Of a stretch of DNA of 64,000 nucleotides, positions 8,926-17,430 are shown in pieces. The notes under the pieces were generated by a model. It ran no database searches, was not told the DNA's origin, and saw only the letters and a program-made list of their open reading frames with translations. The position numbers and the translations under genes are program-made. The stretch is from CAYVQF01 sp964454015 (lineage in GTDB: Bacteria; Myxococcota_A; Bradymonadia; UBA4248). Where the stretch lies: the NCBI GenBank assembly GCA_964454015.1, contig CAYVQF010000006.1, positions 62,001 through 126,000 of the forward strand, read 5' to 3'. Positions within the stretch are counted from its first letter, which is position 1. Every line of letters begins with the position of its first letter.

Positions 8926-10200
8926 ATGCTTCGAAAAATCATCCAATTTCTCCTCAACTCAGTAGGCGCCGTCGCCGTGGTCCTCGTCGGCTGGCTCGTC
9001 GCCCAACACTTCATCGCCGCAGCCGAAGCACCGGGGCGGCAAAAACCCAAAGATCGCGGCACCCTGGTCGAGGTGGAGACCGCCACGAGCGCCACCCACC
9101 AGGTCCAAATCCAGAGCTTCGGCACAGTCACCCCGGCCCGCCACATCCAGCTCCGCGCCCAGGTCCCGGGCCGCGTGGTCTGGCTCCACCCGGCCCTCAT
9201 CCCCGGTGGCCGCATCCAAGAAGGCGAGCTCCTCCTCCGCCTCGACAGCCGCGACTATGCGCTGGCCGTCAATGATCAACGCATCGCCCTCGCCCAGGCC
9301 GAAGATCACTTCGCCCTGGAGCAGGGGCGCAGCCAAGTGGCCGCCCGCGAGGTCGATCTCCTCGCCGCCAGCCTCGAAGACAGCCTGGGCCCCTTGGCCC
9401 CGGAGCAGCGCCACCTCGCCACCCGAGAGCCCCAGGTGCGCATCGCCCTCGCCAACATCGACGCCGCTCGCTCCCGCTTGAAAAAAGCCGAACTCGATCT
9501 GGAGCGCGCCCGCATCAGCGCCCCCTTCAATGCCATGGTCCAGCAGAAGAACGTCGAGATCGGTGACATCCTCTCTACCCAGACCCCCTTCACCACGCTC
9601 GTCGGGACGGATCACTTCTGGGTCACCCTCAGCATCCCAGCCGATCAAGTCCACTGGATCAACATCCCTGGCTGGAACGCCACCGAAGGCTCACCCGTCA
9701 CCCTCCGCTACCGTGCGGAATACAGCATGGTCGAACGCCAAGGCACCATCCTCGGCCTCCAGAGTGACGTCGAGCCCTTGGGCCGCATGGCCCGCGTTCT
9801 CGTCGAGGTCGCCGACCCACTGGGACCGCCAGAAGGCAAGCCCCTCTTGCTGGGCACCTTCGTCGAAGCGACCCTCCCGGCCCGCGACGCCATCACGGGC
9901 ATCGCCATCCCCCGTGACGCCGTCCGCGACGGCGATCGCCTCTTCATCATCAACGACGAGCAACGCCTCGAGGCGCGCACCCTCACCGTCGTGTGGCGCG
10001 ACAAAGACCGCCTCATCGCCACCGACGGCATCGCTCCCGGCGAGCGTTACATCACCACCCTGCTCGCCGCGCCCACGGCGGGCATGCGCCTGCGCGTCCG
10101 CGGGGAGGAGGGTGGCAGAGGCCCAGGGGCGGGCGAAAAATCTCGAGACGCGGCGCCAGAACGAAGCCCAGAGAAGCGCGGCCAACGGAGCCAGCCATGA
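8926..10200 (+). CDS. RND efflux membrane-fusion (HlyD-type) adaptor subunit
   Basis: The product has 424 residues. An N-terminal hydrophobic helix (FLLNSVGAVAVVLVGWLVAQ) anchors it in the inner membrane. The barrel-sandwich and lipoyl half-motifs follow (VQIQSFGTVTPARHIQLRAQVPGRV and LDLERARISAPFNAMVQ), with a helical hairpin between them at about residues 110-190, then the beta-barrel and membrane-proximal domain (GIAIPRDAVRDGDRLFIIN). It bridges the pump and the outer-membrane factor. The C-terminal 35 residues are a charged, Gly/Arg/Glu-rich tail not usual for the family. The stop overlaps the pump start in an ATGA, so the two are translationally coupled. Confidence 0.93.
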   Translation: MLRKIIQFLLNSVGAVAVVLVGWLVAQHFIAAAEAPGRQKPKDRGTLVEVETATSATHQVQIQSFGTVTPARHIQLRAQVPGRVVWLHPALIPGGRIQEGELLLRLDSRDYALAVNDQRIALAQAEDHFALEQGRSQVAAREVDLLAASLEDSLGPLAPEQRHLATREPQVRIALANIDAARSRLKKAELDLERARISAPFNAMVQQKNVEIGDILSTQTPFTTLVGTDHFWVTLSIPADQVHWINIPGWNATEGSPVTLRYRAEYSMVERQGTILGLQSDVEPLGRMARVLVEVADPLGPPEGKPLLLGTFVEATLPARDAITGIAIPRDAVRDGDRLFIINDEQRLEARTLTVVWRDKDRLIATDGIAPGERYITTLLAAPTAGMRLRVRGEEGGRGPGAGEKSRDAAPERSPEKRGQRSQP

Positions 10201-13200
10201 GCGAGGCACCGCGCCCCGAGTCCGCCGCCGCCACGCCCGGCGAGGGTGGATCCCAAGCCAGAGGCCCCCTGGCCTATATGGCCGCCAACAGCGTCGCGGC
10301 CAACCTCCTGATGTTCTTGATGATGGCAGGTGGTTTGCTCATCCTGCCCTACGTCAAGCAGGAACTCTTCCCCGAAGTCGAACTCGAAATCGTCAACATC
10401 ACCGTGCCCTACCCCGGGGCCAGCCCCGAAGAGGTCGAGGAGGGCATCCTCCTCGCCCTGGAAGAGGCCGTGCGCAGCCTCGACGGCGTCAAGCAGGTCG
10501 TCAGCACCGCCCGTGAAGGCTCGGGATCGGTCATGGTGGAGATCCTCTCGGACGCCCACACCCCCACGGTGCGCAACGAAATCGAGAAGGCCATCGGCCG
10601 CCTCACCTCACTCCCCGTCGACGCCGAGCGACCCATCATCGCCGAGGCCTCCCGCCGCCAACGCATCCTCGAGGTCATCATCGCCGGCGACCTCGACGAA
10701 CGCAGCCTCCGCGAGCTGGCCGAGACCTTCCGCGATGAGCTGCTCATGTCACCCGACATCACCCTCATCGAGCTGAACAACGTCCGGCCCCCGGAAATCA
10801 CCATCGAGCTCAATCAAGCCGCGCTGCACGCCTACGGGCTGACCTTCGAGCAGGTCGCCCAGAACGTCGCCCAGTCCTCCATCGACCTCCCCGCTGGCGG
10901 CATCAAGAGCCCGGGCGGCGAGATCCTCCTGCGCACCACGGAGAAGCGCGACTTCGGCTCGGACTTCGAAGAGGCCATCCTCCTGAGCCGCGACGACGGC
11001 ACCCAGATCCGGCTGCGCGACGTCGCCACCGTGCTCGATACCTTCCGCGAGACCGATCAAGAGGCCTACCTCAACGGCAAACGCGCCGTCTCCCTCAGCG
11101 TCTTTCGCATCGGCGCCCAGACCCCCCTCGCCATCGCCGCCGCCGTCAAGAGCTACCTGGCCATCAAGAACGAGACCCTGCCGCCTGGCGTGCAGACCAC
11201 CATCTGGTCCGACCGCTCCGAGACCTACAGCGACCGCATCGGCCTCTTGATGCGCAACGCTTACATCGGGCTGGGCCTGGTCCTGCTCATCCTCGGTCTC
11301 TTCCTCGATCTGCGCCTGGCCTTCTGGGTCACCATGGGCATCACCGCCGCCTTCTTGGGCTCCCTCCTCCTGATGACCGCCCTCGACGTCACCTTCAATA
11401 TGATCTCCCTCTTCGCCTTCATCCTCGCCATCGGTATCGTCGTCGACGACGCCATCGTCGTGGGTGAGGCCATCTACAAACACCGCCAGGATGGCAAAGG
11501 CGGCCTCGAGGCCGCCATCGCCGGCGTGCGCGAAGTGGTCATGCCCGTCACCTTCGCCGTCTTGACCACCATCACCGCCTTCATCCCCCTGATCTTTCTC
11601 CCCGGCACCATGGGCAAGTTCTACGCCGTCATCCCCGTGGTGGTCATCTCCATCTTTGCCCTCTCGCTGGTCGAATCCCTCTTCGTCCTCCCGGCCCACC
11701 TCGCCCACCTGCGCCGCAACCCCAAAGGCATCCTCGGCCTGGTACGCGCCGCCCAGCGCTACTTCGCCGAGGCCGTCGAGTGGTTCACCCGCCGCGTCTT
11801 CCAGCCCATGGTGCAGCTCGCCATCGCCCTGCGCTACCTGGTCATCGCCACGGGCGTCGCCATCCTCATCGGCACCTGGGGCTTTCTCGCCGCTGGCAAC
11901 CTCCCCTTCACCCTCATGCCCCAAGTCGAAGGCGACTGGGCCACGGCCAATGTGCGCCTCCCCGTCGGCGCGCCCTTCGAGCGCACCCGCGAAATCCACA
12001 CCCACCTGGTGCAGACCGCCCAAGAGACCATCGCCGCCCTCGGCGGCGACGCCTACGTCCGCGGGGTCTTCGCCGAGCTGGGCACCTCGGGCGCCAACAC
12101 CGCCAGGGTCCGCGTCTACCTCGTGCCCGCCGGCGACCGCCCCTACTCCTCCAGCGATTTCACCCGCGAATGGCGCCAACGCGTCGGCGAACCCGTCGGC
12201 GTCGAGGCCCTCAACTTCCGCTTCAACATGGGACCGCGCAGCGCCGACGCCCCCATCCAGCTCGAGCTCAGCCACCGCGACACCCACACCCTCGAAGAGG
12301 CCGCCGCAAGCCTCGCCGACGCCCTGGGCACCTACAACGGCGTCAAAGACATCGACAACGGCGTCGCCCGCGGCAAGGAACAGATCGACTTCAAGCTCCG
12401 CCCAGAGGCCCGCAGCCTCGGCGTCTCCGAGCGGACCTTGGCCCGCCAGGTGCGCAGCGCCTTCTACGGCGCAGAAGCCTTGCGCCAGCAACGCGGGCGC
12501 GACGAGGTCCAAGTCTTCGCCCGCTTGCCCGAAGCGGAACGCACCTCACCCCACACCCTGGAAACCCTCCTCATCCGCACGCCCCAAGGCGGCGAAATAC
12601 CCCTCCGACTCGCCGCCGACTTCGAACGCGGCCGCGCCTACACCACCATCCAACGCAAAAATGGCCGCCGCATCCTCACGGTCAGCGCCGAAATCGACGA
12701 CGCCGTCATCACCGCCGACGAGGTCATCAACGACCTACAACGCAACTTCGTCCCCGACCTGCTCGAAAACACCCCCGGCCTCAGCTTCGCCCTCGGTGGC
12801 CAACAAGAGGAACAAGCCGAAATCTTCGCCGCCCTCGGCATCTTCTACACCGTGGCCCTCCTCGTCATGTTCGCCCTCATGGCCGTCGTCTTCCGCTCCT
12901 ACATCCAACCCCTCATCGTCATGCTCGCCATCCCCTTCGGCATCACCGGCGCCGTCATCGGCCACGTCCTCCTGGACTACAACCTCAGCCTCATCAGCAT
13001 CCTCGGTATGGTCGCCCTCTCAGGTGTGGTCATCAACAACTCCCTCGTCATGGTCAGCGTCACCAACGACTATCGCCTCCAAGGCCTGGAACCCGCCGCC
13101 GCCGTCATCGCCGGCGCTGGCCGCCGCTTCCGCCCCATCATCCTCACCACCCTCACCACCTTCTTCGGCCTCTCCCCCATGATCTTCGAAACCTCGCGCC

Positions 13201-13376
13201 AAGCCCGCTTCCTCATCCCCATGGCCATCTCCCTCGGCGTCGGCATCCTCTTCGCCACCTGGGTCATCCTCTTCCTCGTCCCAGCCCTCACCATCATGGT
13301 CGACGACTGCCAACGCATCGCGCGGCGTATGCGCCAATGGGTCCAGGGCCCCAACGCCACCACCGAACCCAACTGA
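10197..13376 (+). CDS. RND-family inner-membrane efflux pump (AcrB/HAE1-like)
   Basis: The product has 1059 residues, the normal RND length. The ATG at 10197 overlaps the adaptor stop. The cytoplasmic N-terminus is followed by TM1 and the porter-domain hallmark FPEVELEIVNITVPYPGASPE. TM4 carries the proton-relay acid pair D417-D418 in GIVVDDAIVVGE. The second half repeats the layout, with the strand ALGGQQEEQAEIF and TM9-12 including SLISILGMVALSGVVINN and PIILTTLTTFFGLSP. It exports substrates using the proton gradient with the two upstream partners. The sequence is closer to the broad HAE family than to the metal-exporting CzcA branch; the actual substrate cannot be read from sequence. Confidence 0.95.
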   Translation: MSEAPRPESAAATPGEGGSQARGPLAYMAANSVAANLLMFLMMAGGLLILPYVKQELFPEVELEIVNITVPYPGASPEEVEEGILLALEEAVRSLDGVKQVVSTAREGSGSVMVEILSDAHTPTVRNEIEKAIGRLTSLPVDAERPIIAEASRRQRILEVIIAGDLDERSLRELAETFRDELLMSPDITLIELNNVRPPEITIELNQAALHAYGLTFEQVAQNVAQSSIDLPAGGIKSPGGEILLRTTEKRDFGSDFEEAILLSRDDGTQIRLRDVATVLDTFRETDQEAYLNGKRAVSLSVFRIGAQTPLAIAAAVKSYLAIKNETLPPGVQTTIWSDRSETYSDRIGLLMRNAYIGLGLVLLILGLFLDLRLAFWVTMGITAAFLGSLLLMTALDVTFNMISLFAFILAIGIVVDDAIVVGEAIYKHRQDGKGGLEAAIAGVREVVMPVTFAVLTTITAFIPLIFLPGTMGKFYAVIPVVVISIFALSLVESLFVLPAHLAHLRRNPKGILGLVRAAQRYFAEAVEWFTRRVFQPMVQLAIALRYLVIATGVAILIGTWGFLAAGNLPFTLMPQVEGDWATANVRLPVGAPFERTREIHTHLVQTAQETIAALGGDAYVRGVFAELGTSGANTARVRVYLVPAGDRPYSSSDFTREWRQRVGEPVGVEALNFRFNMGPRSADAPIQLELSHRDTHTLEEAAASLADALGTYNGVKDIDNGVARGKEQIDFKLRPEARSLGVSERTLARQVRSAFYGAEALRQQRGRDEVQVFARLPEAERTSPHTLETLLIRTPQGGEIPLRLAADFERGRAYTTIQRKNGRRILTVSAEIDDAVITADEVINDLQRNFVPDLLENTPGLSFALGGQQEEQAEIFAALGIFYTVALLVMFALMAVVFRSYIQPLIVMLAIPFGITGAVIGHVLLDYNLSLISILGMVALSGVVINNSLVMVSVTNDYRLQGLEPAAAVIAGAGRRFRPIILTTLTTFFGLSPMIFETSRQARFLIPMAISLGVGILFATWVILFLVPALTIMVDDCQRIARRMRQWVQGPNATTEPN

Positions 13377-13605
13377 GCCTCCTTCGCCTCGCGCCGCCAT
13401 CGCCCTTTTTTCCCGGATCCACCCACGCCATGGCAGCGCCTACCTCTCTGCTTCGACGCCGCCCAGCGCCCCAGTCTTTTGCGCCTGTAGTCCTTGATTC
13501 CCCACACCAGAACTACAATACTCTGCCTGCCCTGGGCGCGACGCTCCATGAGCCAGGCGAAGCTCGCGTCCCCTCTCAACGGTGCTCTCTGCCACGATAC
13601 GCCCC

Positions 13606-15615
13606 ATGAAAAGCTACCCTCTCTCCGCTCGTGGACCGCGCCTCGCGCTGGCCCTCTTCCCCTTCCTCCTCGTCGCCTTCTTCGCCGCCAACGCCTGTGA
13701 CACCCCACCGGCCACCCTCGCTTACCTCGACGGCCCACCAGAAGACCACGACCTGACGGACGCCGACCTCGAAGCAGAGGTCGACACCCCAGAGGTGCAC
13801 CTCCCCGATCTGGAAATCGAAGACAGCCCAGATCTCACGGATCTCAACGAAGTGTGCACCCCCGACTGCGACGGCAAAGCCTGTGGCGACAACGGCTGCG
13901 GCGGCCTCTGCGGTGTCTGCGACAGTGGCCTCGTCTGTGACCACACCTTCACCTGCGCCGAGCCCTGCGTCCCCGACTGCGACGACAAAGCCTGCGGCGA
14001 CGACGGCTGCGGCGGCCTCTGCGGCACCTGTGACAACGGCCTCGTCTGTGACCACACCTTCACCTGCGCCGAGCCCTGCGTCCCCGACTGCGACGACAAA
14101 GCCTGCGGCGACGACGGCTGCGGCGGCCTCTGCGGCACCTGCGACGGCGGCCTCGTCTGTGACCACACCTTCACCTGTCTCGAACCCTGCGTCCCCAACT
14201 GCGAAGGCCAGTGCTGCGGCGATGACGGCTGCGGTGGCCTCTGCGCGAGCCCATGCGGCGGCGACCTCCACTGCGACCCCATCTCCTGCCAGTGCACCAC
14301 CGCCAACTGCGCCGCCCACCCCGCCCTGCCCACCTGCGGCCAACTGACCCACCCGCCGACGACGAGCGCCGACATCGCCACCTGGATCCGTGACAACAGC
14401 TTCCCCTTACAGTGCGATGTCGCCGGCGCGCGGCGCTACAACTTCGACATCTTGGTGCGTGACTTCGGCGACGACGTCCTCTTCATGTTCGGCGAGGTCC
14501 ACGGGACGGCCGAGCTCGGCCACTTGAGCGCCGCTCTCTTCGAGCACCTCGCCCGCGCCGGCATCGTCAACGCCCTGACCATGGAGATCGGCATGGATCT
14601 CACTGAGCCCCTGCGCACCTACATCGCCACCGGCGCCGGGCCCCTGCTCACGGAATACCAGTACAGCAGCTTCTCGCGTGACATGTTCCTCGTCACCCTG
14701 GTCGAGGCCGCGCGGCGCCTCTACCTCGAAGGCATCGTCGTCAACATCTACGGCGCCGACGTGCCCATGAGCCAGGAGTGGACCCAAGCCGCCATCATCG
14801 CCCTGGCCAACACCCTGCCGGCGGGACCGCGGGCCACCCTCCTCGACGCCCTACCCGCCATCCCCAGCTACATGTGGTTCTTACCCCTCACCTATTACAA
14901 CCAGGTCACCACTTACTACACCAACATGCAGGCCGAGTACGCCACCCTGTGTCCCCAGGTGGGCCCTGAGCTCTGTGAACAGGTGCAGGCCCTGGTGGCC
15001 GCCCTGTGGTGCGGCGCCTTCTCCAACTCCGAGAAGATGTTCACCGGCACCGAGGCCGAATGGGACCTCTTCTTCGCCCGTCGCGAACCCGTCATCGCCT
15101 ACAACTACCGCCGGGAAATCCAGAGCGCCGCCGACCGCACCTACACCCACATGGGCGCCGCCCACACCGCCCTGGACGCCACCGCCCTCGGTGGAACGCC
15201 TTCGGTGGCCTATCGCCTCCACCATGACCACCTGCCGAGCCAAGGGGCCGTCTACGCCACCACCCCCGCCTGGGGTCCGGGCAGCAGCATCCGTTACGGG
15301 TGGCAGCTCGTGCAGCTCCCCGCCGACCCACCCGTCATCGCTGACGCCCTGGGCAGCACCCCTGAATTCGCAGCCTATTACTTGTCCACGGCCCACCCCA
15401 GCACCACCTGCCAGACCCACCCGCTCCTCGCTCTCCAAGCGGTCGACTACGACTGGACCTATAGCGAAGCCTACGCGGCTTACATCTACTTCCCCAAGGT
15501 CACCCCGGAGCGACAAGGCCGCAGCGCCACCGACTACGGCATGGCCCAACGCATCCTGCAATACCGTGAAGCCATCGCCAAGGCCGAGCGTGAGGCCCTC
15601 CTGCGCCGCCGCTGA
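13606..15615 (+). CDS. Lipoprotein with tandem Cys-rich repeats and an EreA/ChaN-like domain
   Basis: The product has 669 residues. The signal peptide ends in lipobox ANAC, with Asp at +2. An acidic tether (about residues 40-84) leads into three 37-residue repeats and a degenerate fourth, each with the core KACGDDGCGGLCGTC and VCDHTFTC, likely disulfide-rich and extracellular. From about residue 255 a single large domain has VLFMFGEVHG (E297, H299), then LTMEIGMD. These are the signature strands of the erythromycin-esterase/ChaN/TraB-like hydrolase or haem-binding group. Later conserved-looking parts include YNYRREIQ and the TYTHMGAAHTA motif. The activity is not predictable. The start at ATG 13606 places the basic n-region (KSYPLSARGPR) directly before the hydrophobic core. 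Confidence 0.8.
   Translation: MKSYPLSARGPRLALALFPFLLVAFFAANACDTPPATLAYLDGPPEDHDLTDADLEAEVDTPEVHLPDLEIEDSPDLTDLNEVCTPDCDGKACGDNGCGGLCGVCDSGLVCDHTFTCAEPCVPDCDDKACGDDGCGGLCGTCDNGLVCDHTFTCAEPCVPDCDDKACGDDGCGGLCGTCDGGLVCDHTFTCLEPCVPNCEGQCCGDDGCGGLCASPCGGDLHCDPISCQCTTANCAAHPALPTCGQLTHPPTTSADIATWIRDNSFPLQCDVAGARRYNFDILVRDFGDDVLFMFGEVHGTAELGHLSAALFEHLARAGIVNALTMEIGMDLTEPLRTYIATGAGPLLTEYQYSSFSRDMFLVTLVEAARRLYLEGIVVNIYGADVPMSQEWTQAAIIALANTLPAGPRATLLDALPAIPSYMWFLPLTYYNQVTTYYTNMQAEYATLCPQVGPELCEQVQALVAALWCGAFSNSEKMFTGTEAEWDLFFARREPVIAYNYRREIQSAADRTYTHMGAAHTALDATALGGTPSVAYRLHHDHLPSQGAVYATTPAWGPGSSIRYGWQLVQLPADPPVIADALGSTPEFAAYYLSTAHPSTTCQTHPLLALQAVDYDWTYSEAYAAYIYFPKVTPERQGRSATDYGMAQRILQYREAIAKAEREALLRRR
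13861..14193 (+). repeat. Three 111-bp in-frame tandem repeats
   Basis: Units begin at 13861, 13972 and 14083 with an exact 111-bp (37-codon) period; a fourth, diverged unit starts at 14194. Units two and three differ at only about ten positions, so at least one duplication looks recent. Each unit carries eight cysteines. Confidence 0.9.
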
Positions 15616-15695
15616 ACGCCACGCGATGGCCCCTTCGCCGCGCCAAGCCGAGTCGCTCGGCGCCTCTCTCTATCACCTCAAAGGAGCCCAACGAC

Positions 15696-16523
15696 ATGAC
15701 GAACGAAGCCTTCCTCAAAATGATGCGAGAAGATGTCAAGATCTACGATCTGACCATGCCCTTGAGCATCCACACCCCCCCGTGGCCCAGCTACATGCCC
15801 CTCCAGATTCAGTACTTCAAAAGACTGGCGGGTTGTAACGGCGGCGGCCAGGGCGCCAACGGCCAAGTCATCAAAATGAGCAACCACGTGGGCACCCACA
15901 TGGACGGCGAGATCCACTTCTACGGCCATGGCCGCCCCATCGGCATGGTCCCCATTCAGGAGTGGGTTGGCGACGGTGTGGTCGTCGACATCTCCGACAG
16001 CGTCGAGGATTACGGCCTCTACTCCCCTGACCTCCTCATGTCCAAGGCCGACATCCGCAAGGGAGACATCCTCATCATCAACACGGGCTACCACAACTAC
16101 GACTGGTCTCACGAGGGTGCCGACGAGATCCGCTACTTCATCTGCCACCCCGGCCCCAGCCCGGACTTCGACAAGTGGTGCGCCGACATGCAGTTCAAGT
16201 GGATCGGTGTCGATTGCGGCAGCGCCGACCACCCCTTCAACACCATCATCCGTCAATGGCAACCGGATCATTTCAAGCGCGCCGAAGCCAAGCTGGTGGA
16301 AAAATACGGACAGACCTGGGACGAGATGTTCCCGCAGGATTACTACTACCAGGTCATGCACCTCAAACTCTTCCCCAAGCGCATCGTCCACGCCGAGTGC
16401 ATGGGCGGCGAGATCGACCAGCTCTCCAACAAGCGGTGCTGGATCGGCGCCTTCCCTTGGCGCGCCATCGAGATGGAGTCCTGTGGCTGCCGAATCATCG
16501 CCTTCGACTCGGAAAACGCCTGA
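15696..16523 (+). CDS. Cyclase-family (kynurenine-formamidase-like) metal-dependent hydrolase
   Basis: The product has 275 residues, with AAAGGAG 10 nt before the ATG. It carries the Cyclase family (PF04199) metal site H64-V-G-T-H68-M-D70 with H74 shortly after, and opens with the usual YDLTMPLSIHTPPWP. Members hydrolyse amide or related bonds (N-formylkynurenine, isatin) in the cytoplasm using Zn or Mn. Unlike KynB the protein is long and has an extended C-terminal half (KYGQTWDEMFPQDYYYQVMHLKLFPKR), so a different substrate is likely. No tryptophan-catabolism gene is adjacent. It runs convergently with superoxide dismutase across a strong hairpin. Confidence 0.87.
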   Translation: MTNEAFLKMMREDVKIYDLTMPLSIHTPPWPSYMPLQIQYFKRLAGCNGGGQGANGQVIKMSNHVGTHMDGEIHFYGHGRPIGMVPIQEWVGDGVVVDISDSVEDYGLYSPDLLMSKADIRKGDILIINTGYHNYDWSHEGADEIRYFICHPGPSPDFDKWCADMQFKWIGVDCGSADHPFNTIIRQWQPDHFKRAEAKLVEKYGQTWDEMFPQDYYYQVMHLKLFPKRIVHAECMGGEIDQLSNKRCWIGAFPWRAIEMESCGCRIIAFDSENA

Positions 16524-16547
16524 GCCGACGCCGAGTGAGCCCGCGCT

Positions 16548-16571
16548 GGGCGCAGCTTCAGGGCTGCGCCC
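16548..16571. terminator. Bidirectional hairpin between convergent genes
   Basis: A perfect 9-bp stem (GGGCGCAGC/GCTGCGCCC) with a 6-nt loop lies in the 66-bp gap between the converging cyclase-family and superoxide dismutase genes. No T-tract follows on either strand, so efficiency is uncertain. Confidence 0.5.
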
Positions 16572-16589
16572 GGGCCCAACGAAGACACC

Positions 16590-17189
16590 CTAGCCTTTGA
16601 CCTCGGCCCAGCGACGCGCCACGGCTGGCCACTGCACCAGATGCCACCAGGCCTTGACATAGTCGGCGCGGCGATTCTGGTACTTCAGGTAATAGGCGTG
16701 CTCCCACACGTCACACACCAGCAGAGGCGTCGCGCCCCTGAAGGTCGCGTGCTGGTGCACCTCGGCGAAACCGATGAGGAGCTGCGCCGTCACCGGCTCC
16801 CAGGACAAGACCCCCCAACCACTCCCTTCGGCCGCCACGGTCACCGCCGTGAACTGATCCTTGAAAGCATCAAAGGAGCCAAAATCGGCCTGAATCTGGG
16901 CCGCGAAGGCCCCTTCAGGTTGGGTGTCGCCAGCCGCGCCCATCATGGCCCAGTAGAGCTCGTGCAGCAGCGCGCCTGAGACATGGAAAGCCAGATCCCG
17001 CGTCAGCCCTTTGACCGCGCCAAAATCACCACTCTCCCGCGCTTTGACCAGGGCGCCCAACACGCCGTTGGCGCCATTGACATAGCCCAGGTGATGCTTG
17101 CCGTGGTGCAGCGCCACGGTCTCAGCGTCGATGAAGGGCTCGAGCGCATCAGGGGCAAATGGAAGCGGGGCATGGTTGAACTTCTTCAT
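16590..17189 (-). CDS. sod: Fe/Mn superoxide dismutase
   Basis: The product has 199 residues; it converts superoxide to oxygen and peroxide in the cytoplasm. The four metal ligands are visible: H28 in LHHGKHH, H76 in GALLHELYW, D160 and H164 in DVWEHAYYLKYQ. An N-terminal helical domain is followed by the alpha/beta C-terminal domain, with the GSGWGVLSWEP strand between them. The ATG at 17189 follows AAGGA by 6 nt. Longer in-frame starts would add residues absent from the family. The metal (Fe, Mn or cambialistic) cannot be assigned safely: the FHVSGALLH segment is atypical for both E. coli enzymes. Confidence 0.95.
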   Translation of the reverse strand: MKKFNHAPLPFAPDALEPFIDAETVALHHGKHHLGYVNGANGVLGALVKARESGDFGAVKGLTRDLAFHVSGALLHELYWAMMGAAGDTQPEGAFAAQIQADFGSFDAFKDQFTAVTVAAEGSGWGVLSWEPVTAQLLIGFAEVHQHATFRGATPLLVCDVWEHAYYLKYQNRRADYVKAWWHLVQWPAVARRWAEVKG

Positions 17190-17264
17190 GTGATTTCCTT
17201 GGTTGGAGAAGAGAAGAGGGCGCACACGTCGGTCACGGAGACGGATCGCCCGTGTCGAATCACT

Positions 17265-17293
17265 TTGACTTGTGGCTTTGAACTCTGTAAAGA
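17265..17293 (+). promoter_or_regulatory. Sigma-70-like promoter for rpsA
   Basis: TTGACT (5 of 6 matches) at 17265-17270 is followed after exactly 17 nt by TAAAGA at 17288-17293. It predicts a 5' leader of about 130 nt before rpsA. It lies in the divergent gap between sod and rpsA. Confidence 0.5.
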
Positions 17294-17373
17294 GCACCGG
17301 TTCGTGTCTTGCCTTCGCTAAGGTGTAGCCGACTTCGCGCCCGAGGCAAAGCAGACACGCGTGCATGGTCTTG

Positions 17374-17392
17374 GCGCCCCATGTCGGGGCGC
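17374..17392 (+). promoter_or_regulatory. Hairpin in the rpsA leader
   Basis: A perfect 7-bp stem (GCGCCCC/GGGGCGC) with loop ATGTC ends 38 nt before the rpsA ATG and just before a pyrimidine-rich single-stranded stretch. In E. coli the rpsA leader folds into hairpins that mediate S1 autoregulation. A similar role here is inference from position and structure. Confidence 0.4.
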
Positions 17393-17430
17393 TGTTCGTC
17401 AACTTCAACCGTTTTTGGTCGGGGAGTCGC

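Noticed and set aside
10749..12512. Minus-strand ORF of 587 codons opposite the RND pump
   Set aside because: The pump is certain on the plus strand; the opposite frame is a Gly/Asp/Glu-rich shadow without motifs.
13494..13519. TTGATT and TACAAT boxes upstream of the Cys-rich lipoprotein
   Set aside because: The spacer is only 14 nt, too short for a normal sigma-70 promoter, although TACAAT alone is a good -10 match.
11780..13609. Plus-strand ORF of 609 codons rich in Arg, Pro and His
   Set aside because: It is an out-of-frame reading of the RND pump; the Arg/Pro/His bias is typical of shifted GC-rich coding sequence.
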